Shown piece by piece: positions 6,094 through 14,117 of a stretch of DNA of 52,994 nt; positions within the stretch are counted from its first letter, which is position 1, and each line of letters starts with the position of its first letter. The position numbers were made by a program, and so were the translations under genes. The notes beneath the pieces were generated by a model, which was not told where the DNA came from, did no database searches, and saw only the letters and a program-made list of their open reading frames with translations. This DNA comes from a virus. The stretch is from positions 1 through 52,994 of IMG/VR virus record IMGVR_UViG_3300025869_000018; one strand, 5' to 3'.

Positions 6094-7665
6094 ATGGAAA
6101 ACAACAAAGTAGACGTACTTAAAACGGATGAAGTTGTAGAAGCTTATATAGATAGTGTATTTGATAAGAATGATACTTTACCATCAAGTGATGATAATGC
6201 TAAGTTTAGTGTTAGCTTTTGTAAAAACGCTATGATAGACTTATCACCTAAAGAGTATCAAAGAGAAAAAGTGGCTACTTACGCTTGGAAAGTAGAACTC
6301 ATAAAAACTTTACTAGTTCATAGTCATTACAGAATACCATCAATACATTTCAGAATCTTTCGTAATGAAAAAGAAGCTAGGGATGTTATTTGTTATGAGG
6401 TAGTTGATGGACAACAGAGATTGAGTGCAATACTTGAGTTTATCAATGATGCTGATTTTAAACTACCAGATGATTTCCCTAAAGTTTCAGGTAAGTTTGA
6501 TATAAGTGGTATGAACTTTAAAGAAGTATCTGCAAAATATCCTACTCTTCGTAGTAAGATATTGAACTATGGTTTATCAGTAACTTTGTATGATAACTTT
6601 ACTGATGATATGGTTTCACAACTTTTCGTTGATGTTCTAAATAATACTAATGATTTAAAACCTCAAGAAAAAAGAAACGCTATTCGTAGTGCACTTGCTA
6701 AGTATGTAAGAGAAACTTCTCGAACAGGTTCTCTACATAAATTGTTTACTAGAATAACTGAGAATCCGAAGACACCTGAAGAAAGACATTACTGGAAATA
6801 CTTCTCAAAGAAATTTGGATTAGGTCGTATGGAAGGAGATGAGTGGTTAGCTGAACTTATTTATCTTTTCCTAAAAGGAATGTCCTCTGGCGTTACTCAA
6901 TCTAAATTAAATGACTTTTACAAAAAAACAGCTGTTGTAAAAGACCATCCAGAAGAATGGAATTTCAAAGATGAATTGAAAACTTTAGACTTTTCTAAGT
7001 TGGATAAGGAAATAGATTCACTCCTTTCATCTATGCTTGAAATAATCAAAGCTGCTGGAGATGATAATAGACACAGATTTAATAGAGTTTTTTCTCTATT
7101 CGCAGTTTTGTTTCTATATGAAATGAAGGTTAAGTACAATTGTACTCAAGTTGATTACAAAAAGTACACTACCAATCTTATGAAGACGTATGATAAGTGG
7201 TTAGAACCTAAAACTTATCGTAATAGGGTTCAACACGATGGTTCTACTGTTATGGATAAGTTTTCTAAACTGTTTGGTGGTAAAAACCCTAATGTTTTCA
7301 AAACTGCTGAGATGATTTGTCTTGAAGAGATAAACGGTAATCCTGCGGATTGGGGCTTGGTTGAGCTCGATTCTCGTACATCTTTTTCTAAAGATGATAT
7401 AGAACGTAGGTTGGCTGAAAATGGTGGTGTGTGTGATTATACAGGCGAACCATTAAAGTTTGCAGATGCAGTTGGAGACCACGATATTCCTCGTAGTTGG
7501 GGTATAGGTCTTGGTGGTGATACGGAATACCACAACCTAAAAGTAACGACTAAATATCATAACCAACAAAAACTAAATATGTGTGGTGATGATTACTTAG
7601 AAAAGTTGGGTAAGTTTGCGCAGGCAAAGGCGCAAGCTCGTAAAGCTAAGGAAATGACTGCTTAG
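6094..7665 (+). CDS. DUF262-HNH endonuclease (GmrSD-like layout)
   Basis: The N-terminal half is a DUF262 ParB-like domain: EYQREKV..W (about 54-65), IPSIHF (81-86) and the signature VVDGQQRLSAI (DGQQR 105-109), the nucleotide-binding/NTPase motif of this family. The C-terminus (about 447-495) is an HNH nuclease: CDYTG (Cys447), VGDHDIPRS (Asp462-His463), EYHNL (His480-Asn481) and KYHNQQ (His489). DUF262 plus HNH/DUF1524 is the layout of GmrSD-type restriction enzymes, which cut DNA carrying modified bases. Here it sits next to a glycosyltransferase in a phage, so it may attack competing phage or host DNA, or work with the phage's own modification; a homing-type endonuclease is less likely, because the DUF262 part is full length. 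Its stop overlaps the next start. Confidence 0.85.
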   Translation: MENNKVDVLKTDEVVEAYIDSVFDKNDTLPSSDDNAKFSVSFCKNAMIDLSPKEYQREKVATYAWKVELIKTLLVHSHYRIPSIHFRIFRNEKEARDVICYEVVDGQQRLSAILEFINDADFKLPDDFPKVSGKFDISGMNFKEVSAKYPTLRSKILNYGLSVTLYDNFTDDMVSQLFVDVLNNTNDLKPQEKRNAIRSALAKYVRETSRTGSLHKLFTRITENPKTPEERHYWKYFSKKFGLGRMEGDEWLAELIYLFLKGMSSGVTQSKLNDFYKKTAVVKDHPEEWNFKDELKTLDFSKLDKEIDSLLSSMLEIIKAAGDDNRHRFNRVFSLFAVLFLYEMKVKYNCTQVDYKKYTTNLMKTYDKWLEPKTYRNRVQHDGSTVMDKFSKLFGGKNPNVFKTAEMICLEEINGNPADWGLVELDSRTSFSKDDIERRLAENGGVCDYTGEPLKFADAVGDHDIPRSWGIGLGGDTEYHNLKVTTKYHNQQKLNMCGDDYLEKLGKFAQAKAQARKAKEMTA

Positions 7666-9005
7666 TGAACATATTCCAATTCACAGATGTCGAGGATAAC
7701 GACAAAGAATACAAATACAAAATACTTGTATATCCAAATATAACTTTCTTAAAAGATTTGGAAAAAGATTCTTATGTCGTTGTTCTCGGTAACATCATTA
7801 GAGAACTAAATAAGATAAGGGATGATTTATTTTTTACAATCGTATCTCCATCTCATATCAATAGTTTAGACTTTGATAATACTGAACAGATTATAGCTCC
7901 TCAGATTAGTTATCCTAATTCTATGAGAATGGCTTTTCCGTTTAAAGAAGTATTTAGTAATATTAAATGGAAAGAATCTGATTACGATATTGTTTACTCT
8001 CATTTGCCAGAACACACAGGTAATCTAAAAAATCTATTATGTAACTCTACAAATATATCACCAGTATTTATTGGTTACACGCATTGGACAGAGTTCAAAG
8101 AGATTACTAACTATGAGTATCAGGTTGGTTTAGCTTACAACATAGTTGGTCTTTTACAGATGAGTGAGTGTGGTATCAATACACAAGCTCAAAAGAATTT
8201 GGTATTGAAAAACGCTAAAGAATATTTTAATGATGATGTAGTTTCTAAATTAGATAAAATATTGCAACCACAATATCTTGGTTGGGAAATACCTAAGTAT
8301 GAAAAACAAACTACAGATAAAAATATTATTGTTTACAATCACAGGCCTCATACTTATAAAAACTATCCTTGGTTCTTAGAACAGATGGATAGGTTATGGG
8401 AAAAAAGAAAAGACTTTGAGGTGTGGGTGCCACTAGCAGAAAGTAGAGAAAGAGAATATATTACAAACGAAAAGTTTGATAGAGTAGGTTACTTCTCTAA
8501 GTTATCCTCTTGTCTTGTAGGTGTATGTTGTAGACAAAAGTATGAAGGTTGGGCTATATCAGCTACAGATGGTATGAGTGTTGGTGTACCTTATCTATTT
8601 TCAGATGATATGAGTTATCACGAACTAGCAGATGGTGCTGGTATTTATTACAAAGATGGTGATGACTTGATAGATAAGATAGAAGAATTAATAGATACAC
8701 CAGATTTAAGAAATGAATGGTCAGATAAAGCTTTGTGGAGATTTAAATTTAGTGTGTGGAATGAGGCTATACATCAGTTTAATAGTATGATTGATTACGC
8801 AATAGATGAATTACCAATGTTAAAAGCAGACACAGATTCATATAATAAAGTTGTAGACTTTATTCACAAAAAGAAATCGGTAACTAAAAAAGAAATATTA
8901 GAACATCTTGGTTGGGGTGTTAGGATATCTTTTAGCGGTTATAGAAATCGTTTAAGAAATGAACCAACAATAAGATTTACAAAAAACAGATATGAGGTTA
9001 GATAA
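7665..9005 (+). CDS. GT-B glycosyltransferase with C-terminal winged-helix-like extension
   Basis: Starts at GTG 7665 overlapping the stop before (TAGTG). Residues 1-215 form the less conserved N-domain; from about 220 a second Rossmann domain begins (NIIVYNHRPHTYKNYPWFLE) and reaches the family 1/4 donor-binding motif KYEGWAISATDGMSVGVP (from Lys292, Glu294) followed by DDMSYHELADGAGIYYKDGD. This predicts transfer of a sugar from a nucleotide-sugar. Residues 390-446 (YNKVVDFIHKKKSVTKKEIL...) look like a winged-helix DNA-binding domain. A sugar transferase with a DNA-binding tail, beside a GmrSD-like nuclease, suggests glycosylation of phage DNA, as the T4 glucosyltransferases do. A cell-surface target is the alternative. 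Confidence 0.8.
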   Translation: MNIFQFTDVEDNDKEYKYKILVYPNITFLKDLEKDSYVVVLGNIIRELNKIRDDLFFTIVSPSHINSLDFDNTEQIIAPQISYPNSMRMAFPFKEVFSNIKWKESDYDIVYSHLPEHTGNLKNLLCNSTNISPVFIGYTHWTEFKEITNYEYQVGLAYNIVGLLQMSECGINTQAQKNLVLKNAKEYFNDDVVSKLDKILQPQYLGWEIPKYEKQTTDKNIIVYNHRPHTYKNYPWFLEQMDRLWEKRKDFEVWVPLAESREREYITNEKFDRVGYFSKLSSCLVGVCCRQKYEGWAISATDGMSVGVPYLFSDDMSYHELADGAGIYYKDGDDLIDKIEELIDTPDLRNEWSDKALWRFKFSVWNEAIHQFNSMIDYAIDELPMLKADTDSYNKVVDFIHKKKSVTKKEILEHLGWGVRISFSGYRNRLRNEPTIRFTKNRYEVR

Positions 9006-9217
9006 TGTTGATATACATAATATTCAATGAAGATTACGAATCAAATGCAAAATCATTAAGAGATGCTGTAAAGGCTAAATGGTCGGATGCAAGCATAAAT
9101 ATGATGGGAACACCAAGAACACTATATCAGGTTCAAATTGACAATGAGGTAGTGTATGGTAAAGATTCGGTAACAGATAATAATTCAATAATAGACTTAA
9201 TAGAAGAGAGGGTATAA
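9005..9217 (+). CDS. Small hypothetical protein (70 aa)
   Basis: Start and stop overlap both neighbours by 1 nt (TAATG), so it belongs to the same operon as the glycosyltransferase and HD protein. The fold looks alpha/beta: a strand (LIYIIF), a helix (ESNAKSLRDAVKAKW), then strands around TLYQVQIDNEVVYGKDS and a final helix. The order resembles the thioredoxin-like Rdx/SelW family, but the catalytic Cys pair is absent, so any such relation would be non-catalytic. I give no function. Confidence 0.65.
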   Translation: MLIYIIFNEDYESNAKSLRDAVKAKWSDASINMMGTPRTLYQVQIDNEVVYGKDSVTDNNSIIDLIEERV

Positions 9218-9978
9218 TGAAACAACTTACAGAACAACAGATATTAGATAATTGGAATAAGTTAATAAAACTTATTGAGGATACATTCGAAGGAGAACGT
9301 AAAGACAAACTCTTAGAAATGTATAAGTACTTTGAGAATAGAATGGTAACAGCGCCAGCTAGTGGTAAAGCAGCTTATCACAATGCTATGGTTGGTGGTT
9401 ATGTAGAACATGTATTACATGTAACTGATTGTGCTCTTAAAATCAAAAACCTTTGGGAGTCTGAAAGAGCTATGATTAACTTTACAGATGAAGAACTTAT
9501 CTTTGCTGCTATGCATCACGACTTAGGTAAAGTTGGTGATTTAGATAACGACTACTACATACCACAAGACTCAGAATGGCATCGTAAGAACAGAGGTGAG
9601 ATATTCAAACACAATCCAGCTCTTCAGTATATGACTGTAACGGATAGAGCTATATTTATCCTTAACCACTTTGGTATTAAGATGTCACAATGGGAATACA
9701 TCGGATTAAGACTAACTGATGGTATGTATGAAGAAGCTAATAAATCTTACTATATGTCTTACAATCCTGATTGGTCATTAAAGTCTAATATAGCTTATAT
9801 CTTACATCAGGCTGATATGATGGCTACACACATAGAGTTTGATGAGTGGCAAAGAGCAGATGAAGAGGTAAGTAATAAGTTTAAGAAAGCAGTTACTACC
9901 GAAGAGAAACCTCAACCATCTGAGAAGTTAAGTGAGAAATCAGCTGACTTATTTGATGAACTATTTGGAGATAAGTAA
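9217..9978 (+). CDS. HD-domain phosphohydrolase
   Basis: The metal-binding HD signature is complete: His55 (YHNAM) and His65 in GGYVEHVLHV, His100-His101-Asp102 in AAMHHDLGKVGD, and Asp200 in YILHQADMMA. HD proteins of this type cleave phosphate from nucleotides or cyclic nucleotides, or act as phosphodiesterases; similar genes are common in T4-like marine phages. Residues 215-253 form a charged, probably disordered tail ending in DLFDELFGDK. It is embedded in the operon that ends with the late sigma factor. Possible substrates are nucleotides during phage DNA synthesis, or a second messenger made by host defence; the sequence does not decide. Confidence 0.85.
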   Translation: MKQLTEQQILDNWNKLIKLIEDTFEGERKDKLLEMYKYFENRMVTAPASGKAAYHNAMVGGYVEHVLHVTDCALKIKNLWESERAMINFTDEELIFAAMHHDLGKVGDLDNDYYIPQDSEWHRKNRGEIFKHNPALQYMTVTDRAIFILNHFGIKMSQWEYIGLRLTDGMYEEANKSYYMSYNPDWSLKSNIAYILHQADMMATHIEFDEWQRADEEVSNKFKKAVTTEEKPQPSEKLSEKSADLFDELFGDK

Positions 9979-10238
9979 TGATATTAGAAATAAGTCTTGC
10001 ATGTATGGTTATTTTATTCGTAACTTCATGTTATGTAATATGGAACTTAAATGCAAAGTTAGAATCGTTAGAAACTTGGATAGAGGATTTTATCAACACA
10101 ATCGCAAAAGTTCAAGCAGATATGAAGAAGATAGATTACAAAGGTTATTTTGAAGCAGACGATGAAGTAGGACAAATATTTAATCAAATTAAAACAACAG
10201 TAAGTCAATTAGATAGATTCAAAGGAGAAGAACAATAA
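9978..10238 (+). CDS. Small membrane-anchored coiled-coil protein (86 aa)
   Basis: One N-terminal transmembrane helix (about residues 3-24, LEISLACMVILFVTSCYVIW) followed by a helical part with heptad spacing (LNAKLESLETWIEDFINTIAKV) and the segment KKIDYKGYFEADDEVGQIF, which I recall as a recurring motif of a small conserved protein upstream of gene 55 in T4-like marine phages. Overlaps by 1 nt with both neighbours. The role is unknown. Confidence 0.7.
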   Translation: MILEISLACMVILFVTSCYVIWNLNAKLESLETWIEDFINTIAKVQADMKKIDYKGYFEADDEVGQIFNQIKTTVSQLDRFKGEEQ

Positions 10239-11032
10239 TGGCAACAGCAGTTACATCAAGTATCGAAACTAAACCAGTCAAAGCTAAACCAAAAGTTAGA
10301 ATTAGAAAAACTCGTAAAACAAAAAAGAAAGGTAAAAACTATTATTTCAATCAAGGAACTGAAAAAGCTATTATCCGTTATAATAAAACGGATGACGCTC
10401 GCTTAAAGAATATAATCTACAATGAACATATCAGAGCTGCTTTCGATAAATTAGCTGAGAATATCATTCATACATTTAAGTTTTATTACTTTGATGTCGG
10501 TTCTGTAGAGGTAAAGCACGAGGTTGTATCTTTCTTAGTTATGAACATACATAAGTTTAAAGAAGGTAAAGGTAAGGCTTTCTCATACTTTAGTATCGTA
10601 GCTAAAAACTATCTTATCCTTAACAACAATAAAAACTATAAGATGGGTAAGATACACTCTGAAATGAAGGTATTAGATTACAAAAGAAATCTTATGGGTG
10701 AGAACACCACCAGCGAAACTGCCGAAAAGTCTGTTTTGTTTGTAGGTGAACTACATAGGTTTTGGGATGCTAACTTAACTAGCATCTTTCGTAGGGATAA
10801 AGATATAAGGGTTGCTGATTCAGTACTACATATCTTTCGTATAAAAGAAAATATAGAGAACTTTAATAAGAAGGCTCTTTATATCCTTATTCGTGAGATG
10901 ACAGGTTCTAATACGCAACATATTACTCGTATTATTAATGTTATGAAGAAGTATAATAAGAGGTTACTGTTAGAATTTGATAAGGAAGGTATGGTTGATG
11001 TGAGTTATACTGGCTCACTTGTAAGAGAATAA
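10238..11032 (+). CDS. 55: Late-transcription sigma factor, T4 gp55-like
   Basis: gp55 directs host RNA polymerase to late promoters. After a basic N-terminal tail (1-35), residues 36-135 follow sigma region 2: NQGTEKAIIRYNKT, a conserved helix around HIRAAFDKLAENI, VKHEVVSFLVMNIHKF and the typical EGKGKAFSYFSIVAKNYLILNNNK. The length (264) exceeds T4 gp55 (185) because of the N-terminal tail and a C-terminal helical domain (about 200-255) that may stand in for a region 4 or bind the sliding clamp. The last gene of its operon, it is followed at once by a terminator and then by a late-promoter candidate for the structural genes, which it presumably controls. Confidence 0.85.
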   Translation: MATAVTSSIETKPVKAKPKVRIRKTRKTKKKGKNYYFNQGTEKAIIRYNKTDDARLKNIIYNEHIRAAFDKLAENIIHTFKFYYFDVGSVEVKHEVVSFLVMNIHKFKEGKGKAFSYFSIVAKNYLILNNNKNYKMGKIHSEMKVLDYKRNLMGENTTSETAEKSVLFVGELHRFWDANLTSIFRRDKDIRVADSVLHIFRIKENIENFNKKALYILIREMTGSNTQHITRIINVMKKYNKRLLLEFDKEGMVDVSYTGSLVRE

Positions 11033-11035
11033 AAC

Positions 11036-11063
11036 AAAAAGGGAGTTTTTACTCCCTTTTTTT
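11036..11063 (+). terminator. Rho-independent terminator after gene 55
   Basis: An 11-bp perfect stem AAAAAGGGAGT/ACTCCCTTTTT (11036-11046 with 11051-11061), loop TTTT, then a T-run. It separates the regulatory operon from the baseplate operon. The A-rich 5' arm could make it work in both directions. Confidence 0.9.
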
Positions 11064-11101
11064 GTGCCTTGTAATATTTTTACCAAAAGTTTTGAAATTG
11101 A

Positions 11102-11122
11102 ATATTTATATATAACAACAAT
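11102..11122 (+). promoter_or_regulatory. Candidate late promoter, ATATTTATATATA type
   Basis: ATATTTATATATA at 11102-11114, 35 nt before the first baseplate gene and just after the gene 55 terminator. The block 11103-11122 (tatttatatataacaacaat) recurs exactly at 52898-52917 inside terL. The T4 late consensus is TATAAATA; this motif is a related AT-rich variant, so the assignment is by position and recurrence. Confidence 0.6.
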
Positions 11123-11148
11123 TCCAATAAATATCAATGAGGTACAAT

Positions 11149-11538
11149 ATGGCAAATGATTATGAAATATTTGAGGGTAAGTCATTATCTGGTTTATTCC
11201 AAGATATATACGAAAATACCAAAACAAATAAGACTCAATTAGAAGTTCTTATGAAAGAGGTTGTTGGTTTTATAAAAGACGGTGATACTGCTGTACAGAT
11301 TATCCCTATGTTAAAAGAATATTTAGAAATAAACGTTAAAAACGATGACCAATTAGTAAAGGTAGCTGCTATAGTACAACGTATAATAGCCGCAGAGAGT
11401 AAAGGTACAGGTGAAGATGAGTATGGTTTATCTGATGCTGAGAAGGAACAGTTATTGGGTGCGATAGAAGATGCGGCTACTGATTTACAGAGCCATTCGG
11501 ATGAGATAGAAGATGACATTAAAAGGATTGAGAATTAA
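11149..11538 (+). CDS. Conserved-type baseplate-region protein (129 aa)
   Basis: I chose ATG 11149 over 11137 because GAGG (11139-11142) is correctly spaced to it. The protein opens MANDYEIFEGKSLSGLFQDIY, then long acidic helices with a likely coiled coil at the C-terminus (LQSHSDEIEDDIKRIEN). It stands at the head of the baseplate operon, overlaps the spike-like gene by 1 nt, and so is likely a virion or assembly protein acting with it. I recall proteins with a similar EIFEGKxLSGLFxDIY opening in other marine T4-like phages but know no function. Confidence 0.7.
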   Translation: MANDYEIFEGKSLSGLFQDIYENTKTNKTQLEVLMKEVVGFIKDGDTAVQIIPMLKEYLEINVKNDDQLVKVAAIVQRIIAAESKGTGEDEYGLSDAEKEQLLGAIEDAATDLQSHSDEIEDDIKRIEN

Positions 11539-12671
11539 TGGCATATAGAAAAAGTTCTCATATTTATAATAGGGAAGTAGACAAAACAGGCCTTACAACT
11601 TACGATGATGTTTACGGTATCTTACAAGATAACATAGATCAAATCTCTGAGTTTTACGAAATAGAACCAGCAGTAGTAACTGAAGTATTTCTTGAACCAA
11701 AAGACTTACCGTTGATAAACGCTGAAGCTAATAAGAAAATACCTAACTATTTTTACTACGGAACAATCAAAGCTAGATTTATTTACAGTCAAGATAAAGA
11801 AGATGAGATTACCGATTACATAAAACCTTTATCCTCGCATATGGTGGTTTATCCTGTAGTTGGAGAAGTGGTGAATGTAGCAACACACGGTGGACAATTG
11901 TATTACTACAAACCTCTGAACTTACGAAATAATGTAAATATGAATAGAGCTGCTGGTGCTAAAATTGATGGTGTAGTTAAGCCCGGTATTACAAAATATA
12001 ATAGAACCTTAGTTTCAAAAAAAGGTGATATAAATATAAATGGTAGGTTTGGTCAAGGAATAAAATTTAGTAGTAACGAAGACTATAGGTTTCCAACAAT
12101 AAAAATTACTAATGGACAAAACAATGATAGAAGAAAATGGAATGATGATTATTTTCCACATTTACAGAACGTTAATTTAGATGGTTCTACAATACTAATT
12201 TCTTCTGGTGAGTTAAGCAATAAAAACGATATTTTAATACCAGCAGCTAATTCTTCTTGGTGGCCTGCGAAATGGAAAACATCCATTACGGGTAATGTAA
12301 TTATGTTGAACTCTGATAGCTTAGTATTTAACGCAAAAGGAAAAAAAGGAGATATTCACATTTCTGCTACGAGAAATATCAGCTTGTCTTCTAACTATTC
12401 AGTTACTTTAGAAGGTGGTGAAAATGGGGTAATAAATTTAGGAGACGCTGACGCTACCAATCCTGTTCTAAAGGGAAAGGAAACAGAAGAATTATTTAAA
12501 AAGTTATTTTCAATTTTAACTGATTTTACAAATACTCTTGGTAGTGTAAGTGGATTTGAAGAAGTAAACGATGCTGCTACAGTAATGTTTGATAAAGTCA
12601 AAACGTTACAAGAAAATAATTTGCCTGACATTTTTAGTAAAACAGTATACATAATAGACGAAAAGGATTAG
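11538..12671 (+). CDS. Baseplate central spike-like protein (gp5-like, no lysozyme)
   Basis: 377 residues. Residues about 40-150 look like the OB-fold of the T4 gp5/VgrG type: AVVTEVFLEPKDLP, FYYGTIKARFIYSQDKEDE, and MVVYPVVGEVVNVATHGGQLYYYKP. Later repeats of short strands (GDININGRFGQGIKFS, GDIHISATRNISLSS, NYSVTLEGGENGVINLG) match the ridged beta-structure leading into a trimeric spike. There is no lysozyme domain between these parts, unlike T4 gp5. The C-terminal 70 residues are helical. It would sit at the tail tip and pierce the cell envelope. A general baseplate hub protein is the alternative name. Confidence 0.65.
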   Translation: MAYRKSSHIYNREVDKTGLTTYDDVYGILQDNIDQISEFYEIEPAVVTEVFLEPKDLPLINAEANKKIPNYFYYGTIKARFIYSQDKEDEITDYIKPLSSHMVVYPVVGEVVNVATHGGQLYYYKPLNLRNNVNMNRAAGAKIDGVVKPGITKYNRTLVSKKGDININGRFGQGIKFSSNEDYRFPTIKITNGQNNDRRKWNDDYFPHLQNVNLDGSTILISSGELSNKNDILIPAANSSWWPAKWKTSITGNVIMLNSDSLVFNAKGKKGDIHISATRNISLSSNYSVTLEGGENGVINLGDADATNPVLKGKETEELFKKLFSILTDFTNTLGSVSGFEEVNDAATVMFDKVKTLQENNLPDIFSKTVYIIDEKD

Positions 12672-12681
12672 GAGAATTTAA

Positions 12682-13185
12682 ATGGCTATAGCTGGTAAGC
12701 TTCTAAAGGAATTTATAGAAAACGAAGTAAATAAAAATATAAAAAAATTAGACCACGATGTCGATTGTATTGTAAAGGATTTGAGAGCGGGTAAAGGTGG
12801 TGGATTAAATATAAAAAAAACTACAGAATTTATAGAAAAATCTAAAAAAGCAATAGATACTATTGACAAAAATATGGACACTATAAATAAAATACGAAAA
12901 GCTTTACAGGCTTCTCAAAAAACAGCAGAGGCTGGTAGAAAAGCTAATGTGATAGCTTCTGCTTTGAATCCATTAACAGCTGCACTTGGGTATGCGGCTG
13001 AGTTTGTGGTTAAACAATTAGAAAATGAAGAGAAAGGATTGAGAAATGTTACTAAAGTAGTTCCAAGTATCACTACAAATTATAAGAATTTTTTATCTCG
13101 AGCTACAGCAACAATAGCAGCTGCGCTGGCGGCTAAAGCATTGAAAGAAAAAGTTAAGAAAGATAGAACAAATATGGTTGGTTAA
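12682..13185 (+). CDS. Hypothetical helical protein in baseplate operon (167 aa)
   Basis: Ribosome binding site GGAG precedes the ATG. The protein is almost wholly helical: a charged N-terminal half with long amphipathic helices (KKTTEFIEKSKKAIDTIDKN..), a hydrophobic Ala-rich part (about 105-125, NVIASALNPLTAALGYAAEFVV), and a second Ala-rich segment near 145-155. It may pack in the tail tube or baseplate hub as a small tape-like or membrane-active protein, in view of its neighbours, but no family is recognised. Confidence 0.65.
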   Translation: MAIAGKLLKEFIENEVNKNIKKLDHDVDCIVKDLRAGKGGGLNIKKTTEFIEKSKKAIDTIDKNMDTINKIRKALQASQKTAEAGRKANVIASALNPLTAALGYAAEFVVKQLENEEKGLRNVTKVVPSITTNYKNFLSRATATIAAALAAKALKEKVKKDRTNMVG

Positions 13186-13186
13186 T

Positions 13187-13197
13187 ATATTTATATA
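13187..13197 (+). promoter_or_regulatory. Candidate late promoter ATATTTATATA
   Basis: An exact 11-nt copy of the recurring motif, directly after the preceding stop and 20 nt before the gene at 13217 with its own AAGGAG. Same motif as at 11102, 24467 and 46404. Confidence 0.5.
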
Positions 13198-13216
13198 AAA
13201 CAGTAAGGAGTTAGTT

Positions 13217-13696
13217 ATGGCTAAAACATCAAAATTAGTTAGTTTAATTAAAGAAATAGTTAGACAAGAAGTACAAAAAGAAGTTAAACAGATATTTATT
13301 AAGGAAGGAATGAAGTCTATGGCTCAACAAGCTACTTTAGTAGAAGATAATGTTGTAGAGGTTCTTCCTAAAAGAAAACCCAAACCTAAAGAAAAAGTTT
13401 CATATACAAAAAATCCTGTACTAAATGATATTTTAAATGAAACAGCTAATGCTGAAGAAATGGATGAATATCCAACTATGGGTGGTGGAACATTTGACAG
13501 TACAAAGATGGCACAGGCTATTGGTTATGGAAATACGATGGGTAGTGCTGAAGACAAAAGGAAAATGGGAGCAATACAAACTGCTCAAGCAGCCGGTGTT
13601 GATACTTCGAACAAAGCAGTACAAGATGTGATGGGTGATTTAACAAGAGATTATAGAGATGTAATGAAAGCGATAGATAAGAAAAAAGGTAAATGA
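13217..13696 (+). CDS. Hypothetical baseplate-region protein (159 aa)
   Basis: The N-terminal 35 residues form a charged amphipathic helix (LVSLIKEIVRQEVQKEVKQIFIKEG), a pattern I recall from small proteins in front of gene 25 in marine T4-like phages. A Lys/Pro-rich linker (PKRKPKPKEK) follows, then a Gly/Met-rich middle (TMGGGTFDSTKMAQAIGYGNTMG) and a helical end. The mostly disordered middle suggests a linker or assembly protein in the baseplate. Its stop overlaps the start of gene 25 by 4 nt (ATGA), consistent with coupled translation. Confidence 0.65.
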   Translation: MAKTSKLVSLIKEIVRQEVQKEVKQIFIKEGMKSMAQQATLVEDNVVEVLPKRKPKPKEKVSYTKNPVLNDILNETANAEEMDEYPTMGGGTFDSTKMAQAIGYGNTMGSAEDKRKMGAIQTAQAAGVDTSNKAVQDVMGDLTRDYRDVMKAIDKKKGK

Positions 13697-14106
13697 TGAG
13701 CGTAATAGCAAACGATTTAAATGAAGATGTGTATATTGGTGTAGGGTTACCGTTAAATCACAACAAAGATGGTTTCTTTAATAGAACAAAAACATCTTTA
13801 GAACAGACAAAATCTAATATTGAAAATCTTCTACTTACAAGAAAAGGGGAAAGATTAGGTAATCCAAATTTTGGATCTAACCTGTTTGCTGTTTTATTTG
13901 AACAAGAAGGAGATGATATAGAAAGTAAAGTAGAAGAAGCTATTCGTTCTGCTATGAGTGAATTTTTACCTTTTGTAATAATAGATAATATAGAAACTAA
14001 ATTTTCTGTTAGAAATAATAACGCTATAAATGTTTCTATGCAATTTTCTTTGAACGTGGATACAACCTCTTCAGAAAATGTATCTATTGATGTGACAAAT
14101 TATTAA
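13693..14106 (+). CDS. 25: Baseplate wedge protein, gp25-like (GPW/gp25 family)
   Basis: 137 residues, as expected for gp25 (132 in T4). The family signature is clear: NIENLLLTRKGERLGNPNFGSNL at about 41-64, where the GER and FGS residues are the hallmark, followed by the helix DIESKVEEAIRSAMSEFLP and two C-terminal strands. gp25 ties the sheath-like wedge together at the inner baseplate in all contractile tails. Two ATGs are adjacent (13693, 13696); the first overlaps the upstream stop. It lies directly before gene 6, the usual pairing. Confidence 0.9.
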   Translation: MMSVIANDLNEDVYIGVGLPLNHNKDGFFNRTKTSLEQTKSNIENLLLTRKGERLGNPNFGSNLFAVLFEQEGDDIESKVEEAIRSAMSEFLPFVIIDNIETKFSVRNNNAINVSMQFSLNVDTTSSENVSIDVTNY

Positions 14107-14117
14107 GGAGATAGGCA

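Noticed and set aside
6094-7665. DUF262-HNH gene considered as a homing endonuclease
   Set aside because: It is a full gene in an operon with a complete DUF262 domain and does not interrupt any other gene or intron.
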